Shown: one piece after another, positions 7,501 through 17,223 of the stretch
How positions within the stretch are numbered: position 1 is the first letter of the stretch
Layout: each line of letters begins with the position of its first letter
Source: Strigamia acuminata
Lineage: Eukaryota > Arthropoda > Chilopoda > Geophilomorpha > Linotaeniidae
Assembly (NCBI GenBank): GCA_949358305.1
Contig: CASHSZ010000012.1
Span: forward strand, 1 to 23,935
Direction: 5' to 3'
Length of the DNA stretch: 23,935 bases
Position numbers and translations under genes: made by a program
The notes under the pieces: generated by a model
The model's input: the letters and a program-made list of their open reading frames with translations, nothing else
What the model was told of the DNA's origin: nothing
Database searches by the model: none

Positions 7501-8172
7501 TTGCAACGTGCCGCGCTATGCCACACAATGTGCCGCCGCGATAGGCCATCGAACCCGAATGTGTGTGATGCGAAACGCGCGAGTACACGCGCGGAGAACG
7601 CGCGGCAATGCTAGCAACAGGAGCGCAACTGCCCAAGAAATTGCTCAACAATAAAAGGCACGTGGAAGCACGTGCCTGAAACAATAGGCACTTCAAATAA
7701 AGTTATTGTTAAAAAACGGGCTTGAAAACCAACAATTACACAATAATTAAGGGGCAAGAAATGAACTTTGCTGCAATGCAAAGTTCTCAAAATACAGAGA
7801 AATGAAAGTTACACTTGTATAAAGAATTGACAATGTTTGAAACCAATAAAAACTACAAAAACACACTTGTAAAAAACCCAAAACAACCCCCAGAATGAAT
7901 TATTTGACTCAAATTAACCCTAAAACAGTCTTGGAGGTCGTGCAGACGACAGAGTCGGATCGGAAGGTTGCTAAAACCTGACGCCAAAACTAGCAATGGG
8001 ACAGCTAGTTAGAAAACAGCTTTTTCATCAATCATGAACGCTGAAAACCTCACCCAGGGGTAGAAAATGATGGAGAGAACGTTTTCGCCATCTAAAACGG
8101 TCTAAAACGGGTCTAAAATGCCTAAACCGGCGCCTGGAACGTGGCGCAGTTGTTGGGTCAAATATTGTCAAA
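7501..8172 (-). repeat. 670-bp arm block, copy 3 of 3 (right arm of element 2)
   Basis: Inverted copy of 5770-6441, collinear throughout, with hairpins at 7656-7677 and 7763-7786. Confidence 0.9.
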
Positions 8173-9182
8173 AATCAGTGGAAATTTGTCAAATACTGGC
8201 AAAAATCTGCTGAAATTTGTCAAAAATTGCCAAATTTTGGCGCAAGTTACGTGAGGTTTGCGCGCATCCAACTATGACGAAAAATCCATGCGTGTGCACG
8301 CGCGATTTACTGGCGCGTTGGAAGCGTTAAAATAAATTTTTCCAATATCTAACACAATTTGCACCGAATTATGGCAATTTTTGACAAATTTACATGGATT
8401 TTTGCCAGTATTTGACAAATTTCCACGGATTTTTGACAATATTTGACAAATTCCAGACAAATTTCAGACAAATTTCAATTAATTTTAGAAATTTTATGAG
8501 AAATTTCAGCAAATGTTTGAGGATTGAGGAAATCTTCTGAAATTTGTCAAATATAGGCAAAAATCTTCTGAAATTTGTCAAATACAGGCAAAAATCTGCT
8601 GAAATTTGTCAAAAATTGCCCAAATTCCGTGCAAGTTTTGCAAGTTTTGCGCGCATCAAATCGTATGCGCGCCTATACTATTGCACGAGCGCATTGACGC
8701 GTGATGAACACCGACCACGTTTACGAAGTGAATTCGAGCTACAAAAGTATCGAGTCGCCATTCTATGATGGAAAAAAAAAATTAAGTGTAAACAAACAAA
8801 ATAAAAACTTTAATATACAAGAAACGTACAATTCCACTCAACTTTGTTTCAAATTTTATTTATTGGATCATTGAAAATAAACAGTAGTGTTGTGCACTGT
8901 ACGCTTAAGTGTATACCGGCGATGCGTTGTTTTGTGGTGGGGATTTGCCTCGATAATTGATCTTTTCTCTTTGTTTGCAATATTTTTTTGGCCTTTTTTG
9001 TTGATTTTTCGGTTTGAAATTGTTTTTTTCCGGTGTAATTTAAGTGGTGGAAGGTTGTTGGCGTGTGTTGAGGGTAATTTTGGCGGTTTTTGGGTCGGGA
9101 TTAGTGTTTTCTGCGATTTTTTATCGGTATTTGGGGTAACGCATGCGAATCGCCGTCGATGCGTCGACCGTAGCAAGTGTGG
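8173..9182 (-). repeat. Outer right arm of element 2
   Basis: Reverse complement of 4760-5769, including the subrepeat cluster and the ACAGTGCACAACACTACTG segment (near 8887). The end reads CGACCGTAGCA, matching the TGCTACGGTCG start of the left arm. A GATGCGTCGAC stretch here has no exact counterpart at left, and the left arm has about 14 extra bases near 4790. Confidence 0.85.
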
Positions 9183-9391
9183 TTGAAGTGATTTCGTTCA
9201 TTCGTTATTTTAATGAAAATTAGGTATTTATTGTGACCACACGAGCACGTAGCAAGTGCGCGCGCAAGTTAAATGTGTAGAGGCCTGTGAGAAAATAAAA
9301 CGTGCGTGGAAGCGGCGTAAATATTCTTTGGTGACTGCCATGGGTTTGTGCTTTGTCGTGGGCGCGATATGTCTGCGATATATATATGCGT
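9183..9391. other. Flank between element 2 and the hAT-like MITE
   Basis: About 200 bases of unassigned DNA. A 17-codon frame from ATG 9340 is open but too short to support a gene. The last eight bases (9384-9391) are the left target duplication of the MITE. Confidence 0.5.
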
Positions 9392-9783
9392 TAGGGATGA
9401 GAACGGGACCAATTTTCGGGTCCCGACCCGTCCCGGGTCCATTACGTTAGCGTAATACGCGCGTATGATTGCATAATTGAAATAAATCAGTATTAAGCCT
9501 AATATTAGGCCTAATAATGCTAAAATAAAGTAAAGAAACAACAATATTTTGGTCATACAGTGTAATTTACTTTTAATAATGAGTTTGTTGTTGTTGTTTA
9601 TTTACTTTATTTTAGCATTATCAGGCTCAATATTAGGCTTAATAGTGATAAATAACAACTGGAATTAGAAAATTGTCTCCGCCTCGCAGTACGAATTTAG
9701 CAACTGTAATCCCGTCCCGTCCCGTATCCGCATAGGGCAAACATTACCAGTCCAGTCCCTATCCCGGTCTGTTCTTATCCCTA
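9392..9783. mobile_element. hAT-like MITE, complete, 392 bp
   Basis: The element starts TAGGGATGAGAACGGGACC and ends in the complement of TAGGGATAAGAACAGACC, giving a terminal inverted repeat of about 18 bp with three mismatches. It is flanked by a perfect 8-bp duplication, ATATGCGT, at 9384-9391 and 9784-9791. An 8-bp duplication with such termini is characteristic of the hAT superfamily. A second, internal inverted repeat of 44 bp pairs 9491-9534 with 9601-9644, almost centred on the element. GGGTCCCGACCCGTCCCGGG-type sequence lies inside each end. There is no transposase, so it is non-autonomous and would depend on an enzyme encoded elsewhere. Confidence 0.9.
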
Positions 9784-10424
9784 ATATGCGTGATGTAGCG
9801 CGTTTGCGCGCGCGATCTAGTGCGTTTGAGCGCGCGATGTAGCACCTTGAGCGTGTCCAAATGTGTACAGGTGCTCAAAAGATGTGCGAGGGCTTCACGT
9901 GCATACACGAAGCATAAACGTGAAGAAAACAGCAGAAGCAGTTGTGTGTGATATTTATAAAACCACATCACACAAGGGAATACTACTAATGATACAAAAA
10001 GCAATAAACTTTATGAATATTGAAATAAACTTACAAAATGGTGGAAAAAACATGGCGTACTGCCTTGAATATATGCCGGGATGTTATCAATCTTCCGGGC
10101 CCCATGTGTGTTTGATTTTAGTCCTAATTTTGGTGTATTTTTTTTTTTTTTGCCTTGGTTTTTCTCGTTTCTTGGAGAGTGCTGAGGCATGCCGAGGTGT
10201 TCTCGGGCGTGTGCGCCTGTTGAAGATCGAGCGTTTCATATTTTGTGTTTAATAAGCCTACCGTGGTGCCTCGAGCGTTTATTAATTTCTCCACTCGAGG
10301 CACTTCACTAACACCTCCCCGGTGTTTAAACGAGTAGCGGCGCTTATTTGACCCCGGTGTTTACTGTTTAAAATTGTCGTGTGTTTTCAAAGTTCTTAAT
10401 TTGTTTAAAAGCAAACAAAATGGA
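9784..10424. other. Unassigned DNA after the MITE
   Basis: Starts with the right target duplication and a 22-bp unit repeated about twice (9795-9838, GCGCGCGAT-rich). It includes degraded copies of the palindromic motif family at 10061-10091 and about 10266-10290 and a T-run near 10140. An open frame of 129 codons at 9863-10252 crosses the motif and the T-run and has no recognisable domain, so it is not called as a gene. Confidence 0.5.
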
Positions 10425-10606
10425 TATTTGTTAATTTTTATTTGATTTTATCAATTTCTATTGGTTTCTTGCTGATTTTTAATCGGTTTTTCTCTATTTG
10501 TGACAATTTTTGCCAATTTTAATCGTTATTTGTCATTCTGAATTGATTATTGTCCGATTTCAGTCGATTTTTGTTGATTTTTAATCATGTTTGTTCGTTT
10601 TTAATC
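10425..10606 (-). repeat. Outer inverted repeat, right copy
   Basis: Reverse complement of 3234-3490. The word ATTCAGAATG at 3371-3380 pairs with 10534-10543, adding up to 13914, only 28 less than the axis sum of element 2 (13942). The two copies therefore stand almost equidistant from the palindrome centre. Confidence 0.7.
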
Positions 10607-11039
10607 AATTTTTGTCCCATGCCTTACGATCAGTTCGAATAATTGACACCATACTGTGCTGTTACTCGTATTCAAGATGGCGTCGCAAACTCAAGGCCGA
10701 ATTCCGCTGATTTCATTTATTGCGACTGTTTGCGCTCCATACGTGTGAAAAGGATTATGGGAAAAATCCTCAATGCAGGCCATTTTGGTGTTAAATGAGC
10801 GAGGAAGGCAGGAGATGAGAAAAATTTGTAAAATTTCAAAAAAAAGCTAAACAATCAAAATTTACATGAAGATCAATATTTCTGGCTCGAAATGCATGTA
10901 TCAGCAATTTCGGGATATTTTCGGGGTGAAATTGACTCGTTCGGAACACTGGGAAGGAACCCCACCCCGCATTCCCCATGCGTCGGCGCGCGCGTAGACG
11001 AAAATTCAAATCCAGGTGTTCAGACGGCCCCACGTTATT
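10607..11039. other. Unassigned intergenic DNA
   Basis: A 23-codon frame from ATG 10678 (MASQTQGRIPLIS...) is open but short. A near palindrome, GGATTATGGGAAAAATCC, lies near 10750. No gene or repeat is supported. Confidence 0.5.
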
Positions 11040-11075
11040 TTCGGGTTCCAAGTTGGGTTTCACAAATGTACCGTA

Positions 11076-11107
11076 TTGCCTCGAATAAACGCCGGGACGT
11101 TTATTAA
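11076..11107 (+). repeat. Palindromic AATAAACGCC motif
   Basis: TTGCCTCGAATAAACGCC followed by GGGACGTTTATT; the half-sites AATAAACG and CGTTTATT are exact complements. It is preceded by CCAAGTTGGGTTTCACAAA, as is the copy near 14159. Confidence 0.8.
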
Positions 11108-11463
11108 ACTTCTCGTGTGTGTTTAATTTTGATCCGCATTTAACTGTTTTTTTTTTCACCGAAAGTTACTTCATTTTTTATTAACATGGAAAAAGAATGA
11201 ACCTTTACAAAATACTAATAATAACGTTATAATAAGCAGTTACAATTGAAATTAAAACAACATTTTTTTTTTAATTAGAAACCAAAGCAGAATCATCCCT
11301 AAATTCTGACACGGCGTTGTCAAACAAACAGTTGGCGCCAAAACGAGAAATTAGGCAACAAAACATTTTGAATGCTACAAAAACACATTAAATAACCATA
11401 AAACAAATAAAAATAAATACAACAGCTAAACCAAATTGTAATAAACAAGACAGCAAAGTGTGG

Positions 11464-11700
11464 GAGTGAGTGACAACGCCAAAAAAACGCCCGAAAACGC
11501 CCCAAGAACGCACCAAAACGCCCCAAGAACGCACCAAAACGCCAGATAACCGTGCAACTTGAGGCAAAAAACATGCGAACATAATTTTTTGCTTTGAGTG
11601 GCACGATTTTCAGGCTTTTTGGAGCATTTTGAAGCGTTTTGGGGCGTTTTAGAACGTTTTTGCTTATTTTTTAGCATTCTCATGCGAGCTCGCGCGTGCA
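11464..11700. repeat. Small foldback unit, copy 1
   Basis: The left half (GAGTGACAACGCC with repeated AACGCCCC up to GCAACTTGAGGC) is complementary to the right half (GCTTTGAGTGGCACGATTTTCAGG with repeated GCGTTTT). The internal loop is shorter than in the other copies. Confidence 0.7.
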
Positions 11701-11781
11701 GGCGAGAAAAAAACAAACTTATTTCTTCAAGAGTTAAAAAAAAAATAACCCTAACCAGGAAATTACTGTAAAAACAACGGC

Positions 11782-11813
11782 TTGCCTCGAATAAACGCCG
11801 GGGCGTTTACTAA
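11782..11813 (+). repeat. Palindromic AATAAACGCC motif
   Basis: Near-consensus copy with AATAAACGCC-GG-GGCGTTTACT, followed by AATTTTCAAGAC and GTGAGGCGAGATG. Confidence 0.8.
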
Positions 11814-12002
11814 TTTTCAAGACTGGAAGTGAGGCGAGATGTTGTTTGCTTTATTTGTTAAAACAAATTAGGCGTCACTAATTCACCTGTATTAGGGTTT
11901 CGGTTCTGAGAAACCGGACGAGGAGTCACAATAACGGGACACGGGAAATTTCAAAACTTACCGGTTCCGTCAAAACGCCATTGAAACGTTACATTTTTAT
12001 AG

Positions 12003-12182
12003 CGTGTCAATGATAAAAATGGTCATTTTGGATGAAAAACGGCCATTTTGGATGAAAAATGGCCATTTTTACTATAAAAAATGGCTGAAAATGGCCATTT
12101 TTACTATGACAAATGGCTGAAAATGGCCATTTTAATAAAAAAAGGCCATTTTTACTTCGAAAATTGGCTAAAAATGGCCACT
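12003..12182. repeat. GGCCATTTT-rich degenerate tandem tract
   Basis: Repeated words GATGAAAAACGGCCATTTT and AAAATGGCTGAAAATGGCC at an irregular spacing of 18-30 bases. Related tracts lie at 13555-13672 and 14500-14660, each directly left of a small foldback unit. Confidence 0.75.
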
Positions 12183-12183
12183 T

Positions 12184-12408
12184 GAGTGAGTGACAACGCC
12201 AAAAAACGCGTGCAAACGCCTGCGAACGCCCCAAAACGCCCCAAAACGCCAGATGACAATGCAACTTGAGGCATAAAACTTGAAAACACAATTTTAAACG
12301 TCACAAAAGTTGAAACAAAGATGAAAAATTAATTTTTTGCCTCAAGTTGCGCGATTTTCAGGTCTTTTGGAGTGTTTTTGAGCATTTTTTGGCGTTCTCA
12401 GCGGCGTG
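12184..12408. repeat. Small foldback unit, copy 2
   Basis: Left half GAGTGAGTGACAACGCC to GCAACTTGAGGC, a loop of about 70 bases rich in A, then TGCCTCAAGTTGCGCGATTTTCAGG to GGCGTTCTCA. The halves are reverse complements with mismatches. Confidence 0.75.
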
Positions 12409-12431
12409 TTTGCCTCAAATAAACGCCGGTT

Positions 12432-12720
12432 TAAACAAAAAATGACGTCATTTTTGGTTTAAAATTGAAGTAAAACACAAAATATTTTAGTTTTTAAATG
12501 CAACTGGTCTAAATTTTGTCAAATGTTGTCATACTTCTTGAAAGTCATCATTTATTGATAAAAAATTTGAAAATTTACCTAATTGTAGCATGTATTTGTG
12601 GTTAGTTTTGATTTGAATTCAAACTGTAATTTTTTGCTTCGAGTTGCGCGATTTTCAGGCGTTTTGGGGCGTTTTTGAGCTTTTTTTGGCGTCCTCAGGC
12701 GAGCTCGCGCGTGCACGTCA
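12432..12720 (+). repeat. Duplicated segment, copy 1
   Basis: Starts AAACAAAAAATGACGTCATT and runs through ACACAAAATATTTTAG to a half foldback unit (GAGTTGCGCGATTTTCAGGCG). Matches 14960-15205 in the same orientation with small indels. Confidence 0.8.
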
Positions 12721-12761
12721 CAAGTAACCCTAATCAGGAAAGAACCTACAAAAACTATGGC

Positions 12762-12798
12762 TTGCCTCGCATAAACGCCGGGGCGTTTATTCATTTTC
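12762..12798 (+). repeat. Palindromic AATAAACGCC motif
   Basis: TTGCCTCGCATAAACGCC followed by GGGGCGTTTATTCATTTTC, with one mismatch in the left half-site. Confidence 0.8.
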
Positions 12799-12799
12799 A

Positions 12800-13550
12800 A
12801 AAAGACAAATGAAATGGATAAATAAAGAAATTAGCGGGGAAATCCAACATGGCGCCCACTTCAAATCCGCTAGAGCGGCAAAACACGACATTTGAATTTC
12901 AACACAAGAATAAAATCAAGAATACACACTGTATTGAATAAAATAACATTAGGAAATGTAATTTCCTACAACAAAAGCACTATTTATTAAAAGAACACTT
13001 GAAAATAATCGTTTGCCGAACGGAATGAACTCGGTCAGCAGCGCACAAGTGCGTACCGACAACAAACGCTCGAAACGACAAAACGACCGTTCCGGGACAA
13101 AAATAAAGCAAACCAATCGACAGATCACCCCCAAATTAGTCTAAATCAATTCTAAAACCTATCCATAACACAAGAATAAGGTCCAAACAAAAGGTTAGAA
13201 GTTTGAACACAACCGAACTAGATTAAGAAATATGACGTCACGCGTCTTACGCAAGTGATCTGTAAATCGACGGATGCACTAAAAATCATCCAAAATCACA
13301 CAAAATGAGCAAGAATTAAAGAAATAAGACACAGAGAAGTAATAAAACTTTAAATAGCAATGAATAAAGATAATATCAATATCATAGACACTAAAATTCA
13401 TGAAAACACTGTAACTTTTAATAAATCACAAAAAATGAAAGTTTAATATGTAAAAATATCTAAAAAGCTGAAATTCAAGAAAAGCAAAAATTAAAGACAC
13501 TTTGTTAACTTTAATTAAGACAATAAATGACATAAAATCCGGACACAACA
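12800..13550. other. Non-repetitive AT-rich stretch without a gene
   Basis: I see no repeat of the neighbouring family and no convincing reading frame; a 61-codon minus-strand frame at 12949-13134 shows no domain. CCAACATGGCGCCC near 12846 and TATGACGTCACGCG near 13230 are the only notable words. Confidence 0.4.
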
Positions 13551-13671
13551 ATTATTCCATTTTGGATGAAAAACGGCCCTTTTGGATGAAAAACGGCCAT
13601 TTTGGATGAAAAACGGCTAAAAATGACCATTTTTCTATGAAAAATGGGTAAAAATGGCTAAAAATGGCTAT

Positions 13672-13915
13672 TTGATTGAATGACAACGCCAAAAAACGCC
13701 CAAGAACGCCCGCAAATGCCTAAAAATGCCTAAAAACGCCCCAAAACGCAAAATGACAATGCAACTTGAGGCAAAAAACATGAGAACACAATTGTAAACG
13801 TTACAAAAGTTGAAACAAAAATAAACAATTAATGTTTTGCCTCGAGTTGCACGATTTTCAGGCGTTTTGGAGTATTTTTTGGCGTTCTCAGGCGTACTCG
13901 CGCGTACACGTCACT
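13672..13915. repeat. Small foldback unit, copy 3
   Basis: Left half GACAACGCCAAAAAACGCCC to GCAACTTGAGGC, loop ATGAGAACACAATTG with the following A-rich bases, right half TTGCCTCGAGTTGCACGATT to GCGTACTCGCGCGTACACG. Confidence 0.75.
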
Positions 13916-14158
13916 GCCGAGTAAAAAAAACATACTTATTTCTTCAAGAGTTAAAAAGGAAGTAACCCTAATCAGGAAAAAAAATGCAAAAACAATGGCT
14001 TGCCTCGAACAAACGCCAGAAGTGAGGCGAGATGTTGTTTGCTTTATTTATTAAATCAAATTAGGCGTTGCTAATTCACCTGTATCTCTTAGTTCGACGT
14101 AAGAACACGCGCTTTTTTTAAAATGAAAGCCCAAGTTGGGTTTCATAAACGTACCGTA

Positions 14159-14195
14159 TTGCCTTGAATAAAAGCCGGGGTGTTTATTAATTTTT
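14159..14195 (+). repeat. Palindromic AATAAACGCC motif
   Basis: GCCTTGAATAAAAGCCGGGG followed by TGTTTATTAATTTTT. It shares the upstream CCAAGTTGGGTTTCATAAA and CGTACCGTATT with the copy at 11076. Confidence 0.8.
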
Positions 14196-14303
14196 AAGAC
14201 CAGAAACGAGGCGAGATCACGACTCAAGATTAAGCGAGAAGAAATAAACGTGTTTCTTCTAAAGGAAGTAACCCTAATCAGGAAAAACTTACATAAACAA
14301 TGG

Positions 14304-14341
14304 TTTGCCTTGAATAAACGCCGGGGCGTTTATAAATTTTC
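14304..14341 (+). repeat. Palindromic AATAAACGCC motif
   Basis: TTTGCCTTGAATAAACGCCG followed by GGGCGTTTATAAATTTTCAA. Confidence 0.8.
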
Positions 14342-14403
14342 AAGACGGGAGGCAAGGTGAGATGATGATGCGGTGCGACGCGAATAAAAGCCCAAGTTGG
14401 GTG

Positions 14404-14441
14404 TTGCCTCGAATAAACGCCGGGGCGTTTATTAATTTTCA
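14404..14441 (+). repeat. Palindromic AATAAACGCC motif, consensus copy
   Basis: TTGCCTCGAATAAACGCCGG followed by GGCGTTTATTAATTTTC. It contains the perfect 10-bp half-sites AATAAACGCC and GGCGTTTATT separated by GG. Confidence 0.85.
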
Positions 14442-14662
14442 AAACCGGAAATGAGGCGAGATCAAAACGCCATTGAAACGTTACATTTTAATAACGTTTC
14501 AACGATAAAAACGGCCATTTTTGATTAAAAAAACGACTAAAAATGGCCATTTTACTATAAAAACGGTGAAAAAAAAACATTTTTACTCTGAAAAATGGCT
14601 AAAAATGGCCATTTTGACGAAAAACGGCCATTTTTACTACGGAAAATGCTAAAATTGGCCAC

Positions 14663-14905
14663 TTGAGTGAGTGACAACGCCAAAAAACGCCTGCGAACGC
14701 CTGCGAACACATAAAAACACTCCAAAACGCCAGATGACAATGCAACTTGAGGCAAAAAACATGAGAACACAATTTTAAACGTCACAAAAGTTGAAATAAA
14801 GATGAAAAATTAATGTTTTGCCTCGAGTTGCGCGATTTTCAGGCGTTTTTGAGCGTTTTTTAGCATTTTTTGGCGTTCTCAGGCGTGCTCGTGTGTACAC
14901 GTCAC
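14663..14905. repeat. Small foldback unit, copy 4
   Basis: Left half GAGTGAGTGACAACGCC to GCAACTTGAGGC, a loop of about 55 bases, right half TTGCCTCGAGTTGCGCGATT to GGCGTTCTCAGGCG. The loop is nearly the same as in copies 2 and 3. Confidence 0.75.
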
Positions 14906-14959
14906 TGCCGAAGAAAAAAACAAACTTATTTCTTTTAGTTAAAATGTATTTCAAGCTTT

Positions 14960-15205
14960 AACAGGGGTTTAAACAGAAAATGACATCATTTTTAGTTTAA
15001 AATTGAAGTAAAACACAAAATATTTTAGTTTTTGAATGCAACTGATCCACGTTATGTCAAATGTTTCCATTACTTCTTGAAAGCCAAAAAATTTGAAAAT
15101 TTAGCTAATTTCAGCATGTATTTGTAGCTAGTTTTGATTTGAATACACACTGTAATGTTTTGCCTCGAGTTGCGCGATTTTCAGGCGTTTTGGGACGTTT
15201 TGGAG
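14960..15205 (+). repeat. Duplicated segment, copy 2
   Basis: Matches 12432-12680 in order and orientation, including ATGCAACTGATC and GCATGTATTTGTAG words, and again ends in a half foldback unit. It lacks the exact TGACGTCA found in copy 1 (here TGACATCA). Confidence 0.8.
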
Positions 15206-15280
15206 CAAAAAAAACAAACTTAATTCTTCAAGAGTTAAAAAGGAAGTAATCCTAATCAGGAAAAGCCCACAAAAAACAAT

Positions 15281-16199
15281 GCAAGATCACGCGGTACGAC
15301 GCACGGACTCCCAGCGCACGGAATGCACGGACTTTCTGTGGACTTCCCGTGCACGGAAGACCGGCGCGGACATTTCCATTGGAGACCAGCGCAGAATTAC
15401 CTACAGGCAATTCCGAATCAAAGGCTTCTTTATGGTTTATACATTACTTTGCAGTAGGTATGCCTGGCCTTGATTTGAAAGTGCAGTAAATTCTGCTGAA
15501 TGCAGTGTTTTAAACTCGCAGCAATTGCGATGGTGCCAACTATTGGAAAATAAATTTAAAATGTAAAACCAAAGAATTTGTAAAAAAAATTTGTTTTAAT
15601 CAATTGCAATAATGATATTCTACTTAATTGTTGGATTATGAAACGTGAAACCAATCCCATGATTAGGAAATATAAATTTTATTAAATTCATCGTGTATCT
15701 CACATCTCACATTCACTGCCATTTACTTAGTGTCATCCAAAAATCAGGTTTTATCAAATCCTGAGGTTATTCTAGTACGTCTTAACTGCCCGGCAGGTCG
15801 CGCAACCTGTGGAGCAACAATTGATGTAAATAGTGCAAGCAGCACGCACGGGAAAGTGCGCACTGATGGGTCCATGCCAGTGCAAGTACATTGGGTAATG
15901 TATTATTGCGAGCGCGCGTGTTTTCACACGATTACAATGTGCTGATTAAACCAACAGCATTATAGAAGCATTATAGACTGATTATATTGTATAATTTTTA
16001 TTTTAACAAAACCCTGAATTTCATTTCTAATCGGTTTTTTTTTTATTGACGCGCACAGAAGCGTTGTAGCATGTTCACACAATGTGGAATTTGCAAATTT
16101 GAGAAAGCGGCTTTCCCAAGGTTGATAAAACGCGCGCGATCGTGCGGAATATACAAATAAGTGAAATCCGCAAAATCAGCCATGAGACTGCGAACAGGG
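15281..16199. other. Unassigned DNA
   Basis: A GCACGGA-rich stretch near 15300-15370 holds four GCACGGA words. Frames of 64 and 71 codons (15279-15473 and 15730-15945) show no domain and start on non-ATG codons. I see no repeat or RNA gene. Confidence 0.4.
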
Positions 16200-17223
16200 G
16201 GTCAAGGTATAGGCCGCCGTAATGTTAAAAATAGGGTCCCTTTCGCACTCCGAGAAATCCGCATGCGCGCCATAAGGTTAAGGAATGTTCGGCTATTTCT
16301 ACCTTTCATAAGTTATCACTCAGCTGTTTCATAGTTATCACACAAACTTAAATTATTCTGGAGTTAACTTTACTCCCTTTTATTCCAATGTTACCATTCT
16401 GATCAAATCATAAAATAATTCAACTTAAACTAACTTAATATCACTAATACAATTTTTGCTTTTTCATTGTTCATCTTTACATATTTGAAAAGTCTAACAA
16501 AAAAAAAAAACATAAGTCAAAAGAAAATTTTGTCAAAATTAAATTATCAAAATCAAAATTCATCTTTTTGCACAATACTCAAAATCATTCACACTACAAA
16601 CAAGCATTTTCATAATAAATTACAACTCTTAACAATTTTCAAAGTGGGAATAAACAAATTCAAAAAATATTTTTCCTATTTCTCTAATTTTCTTTAAAAT
16701 TAACAATACCGTTAAAACATCAACTTATTTCAATTATTTACAATAATTAACTCCTTCTAACATTCAATCAAAATTATGCCGTGAAATATTTACATTAAAT
16801 TTATCAAAATTTTCAACACATTATATTTTCAAGCAAAATTCGCGATAGATTCCACTCGCGTCCTCAGTCAATTCGCATTATTCAAATTAAATTTTTCCAA
16901 TTTATTCTTTAAAACCATTTTTAAATTAAACTATTACACTACTAAATTCAATTTCAAATTATTTCAAAATTTTATCTAACATATTAAATGCTATAAAAAT
17001 TCAAAGCAAATCGACGAAGATCGCGATTAGTTTCGATTCGCGAAGTCCGCTTATAAAGACGTTTAAAACTTCACATTTCATTCCAAAAAAAATCACCTAT
17101 AATTATTTAACACACTTACACAAACCTTTTGTAACACAATTTCAAACACAAAATGTCAATTTAAATGTCAGAAGTTCTTGTTTTCCGGGTCACGCTATTA
17201 GTTCGCGTTCACCGTAGACAAAA
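16200..17223. other. AT-rich flank beyond pol, probable 3' part of the retroelement
   Basis: Strongly AT-rich non-coding DNA similar in composition to the leader at 22557-23389. On the minus strand a purine run, AAAAGGGAG, near 16370 could be a polypurine tract. The DNA beyond it does not match the LTR at 23410-23935, and I find no LTR copy here and no env-like frame. Confidence 0.35.

Larger units (their letters stand above)
4760..9182. mobile_element. Foldback-like element 2: giant 4.4-kb palindrome
   Basis: Two arms of about 2.2 kb face each other around a 79-bp spacer. Paired bases add up to 13942 from the centre (6922-6931 with 7011-7020) out to 5101 with 8841, so about 1.8 kb per arm aligns without a net gap. 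Farther out, a one-base indel near 4880 changes the sum to 13943, and small indels near 4775-4810 mark the outer end. Differences elsewhere are single bases, such as 5278 with 8664. From outside inward each arm has an AT-rich segment with 31-bp subrepeats, a 670-bp block with hairpins, a promoter-like block, two 56-bp-type units and the core. No transposase or other convincing protein is encoded. No clear target-site duplication was found. Confidence 0.85.
11040..15280. repeat. Mosaic of a second dispersed repeat family
   Basis: Several diverged copies of a composite unit of roughly 500 bp follow one another with gaps and deletions. In plus-strand order a full unit has a GGCCATTTT-rich tract, a foldback unit beginning GAGTGAGTGACAACGCC, and then GAAAAAAACAAACTTATTTC with TAACCCTAATCAGGAAAA. 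The palindromic motif GCCTCGAATAAACGCCGGGG with GTGAGGCGAGATGTTG ends it. The best copies are 11464-11890, 11960-12440, 13555-14090 and 14460-14940. No protein is encoded. I do not recognise the family. Confidence 0.75.

Noticed and set aside
9863-10252. 129-codon frame as a membrane protein gene
   Set aside because: Its hydrophobic part comes from a T-run, it crosses a dispersed motif, and no family is recognisable.
10836-11159. 107-codon minus-strand frame
   Set aside because: Part of it is the palindromic motif read backwards (NKRPGVYSRQ), which recurs in other motif copies.
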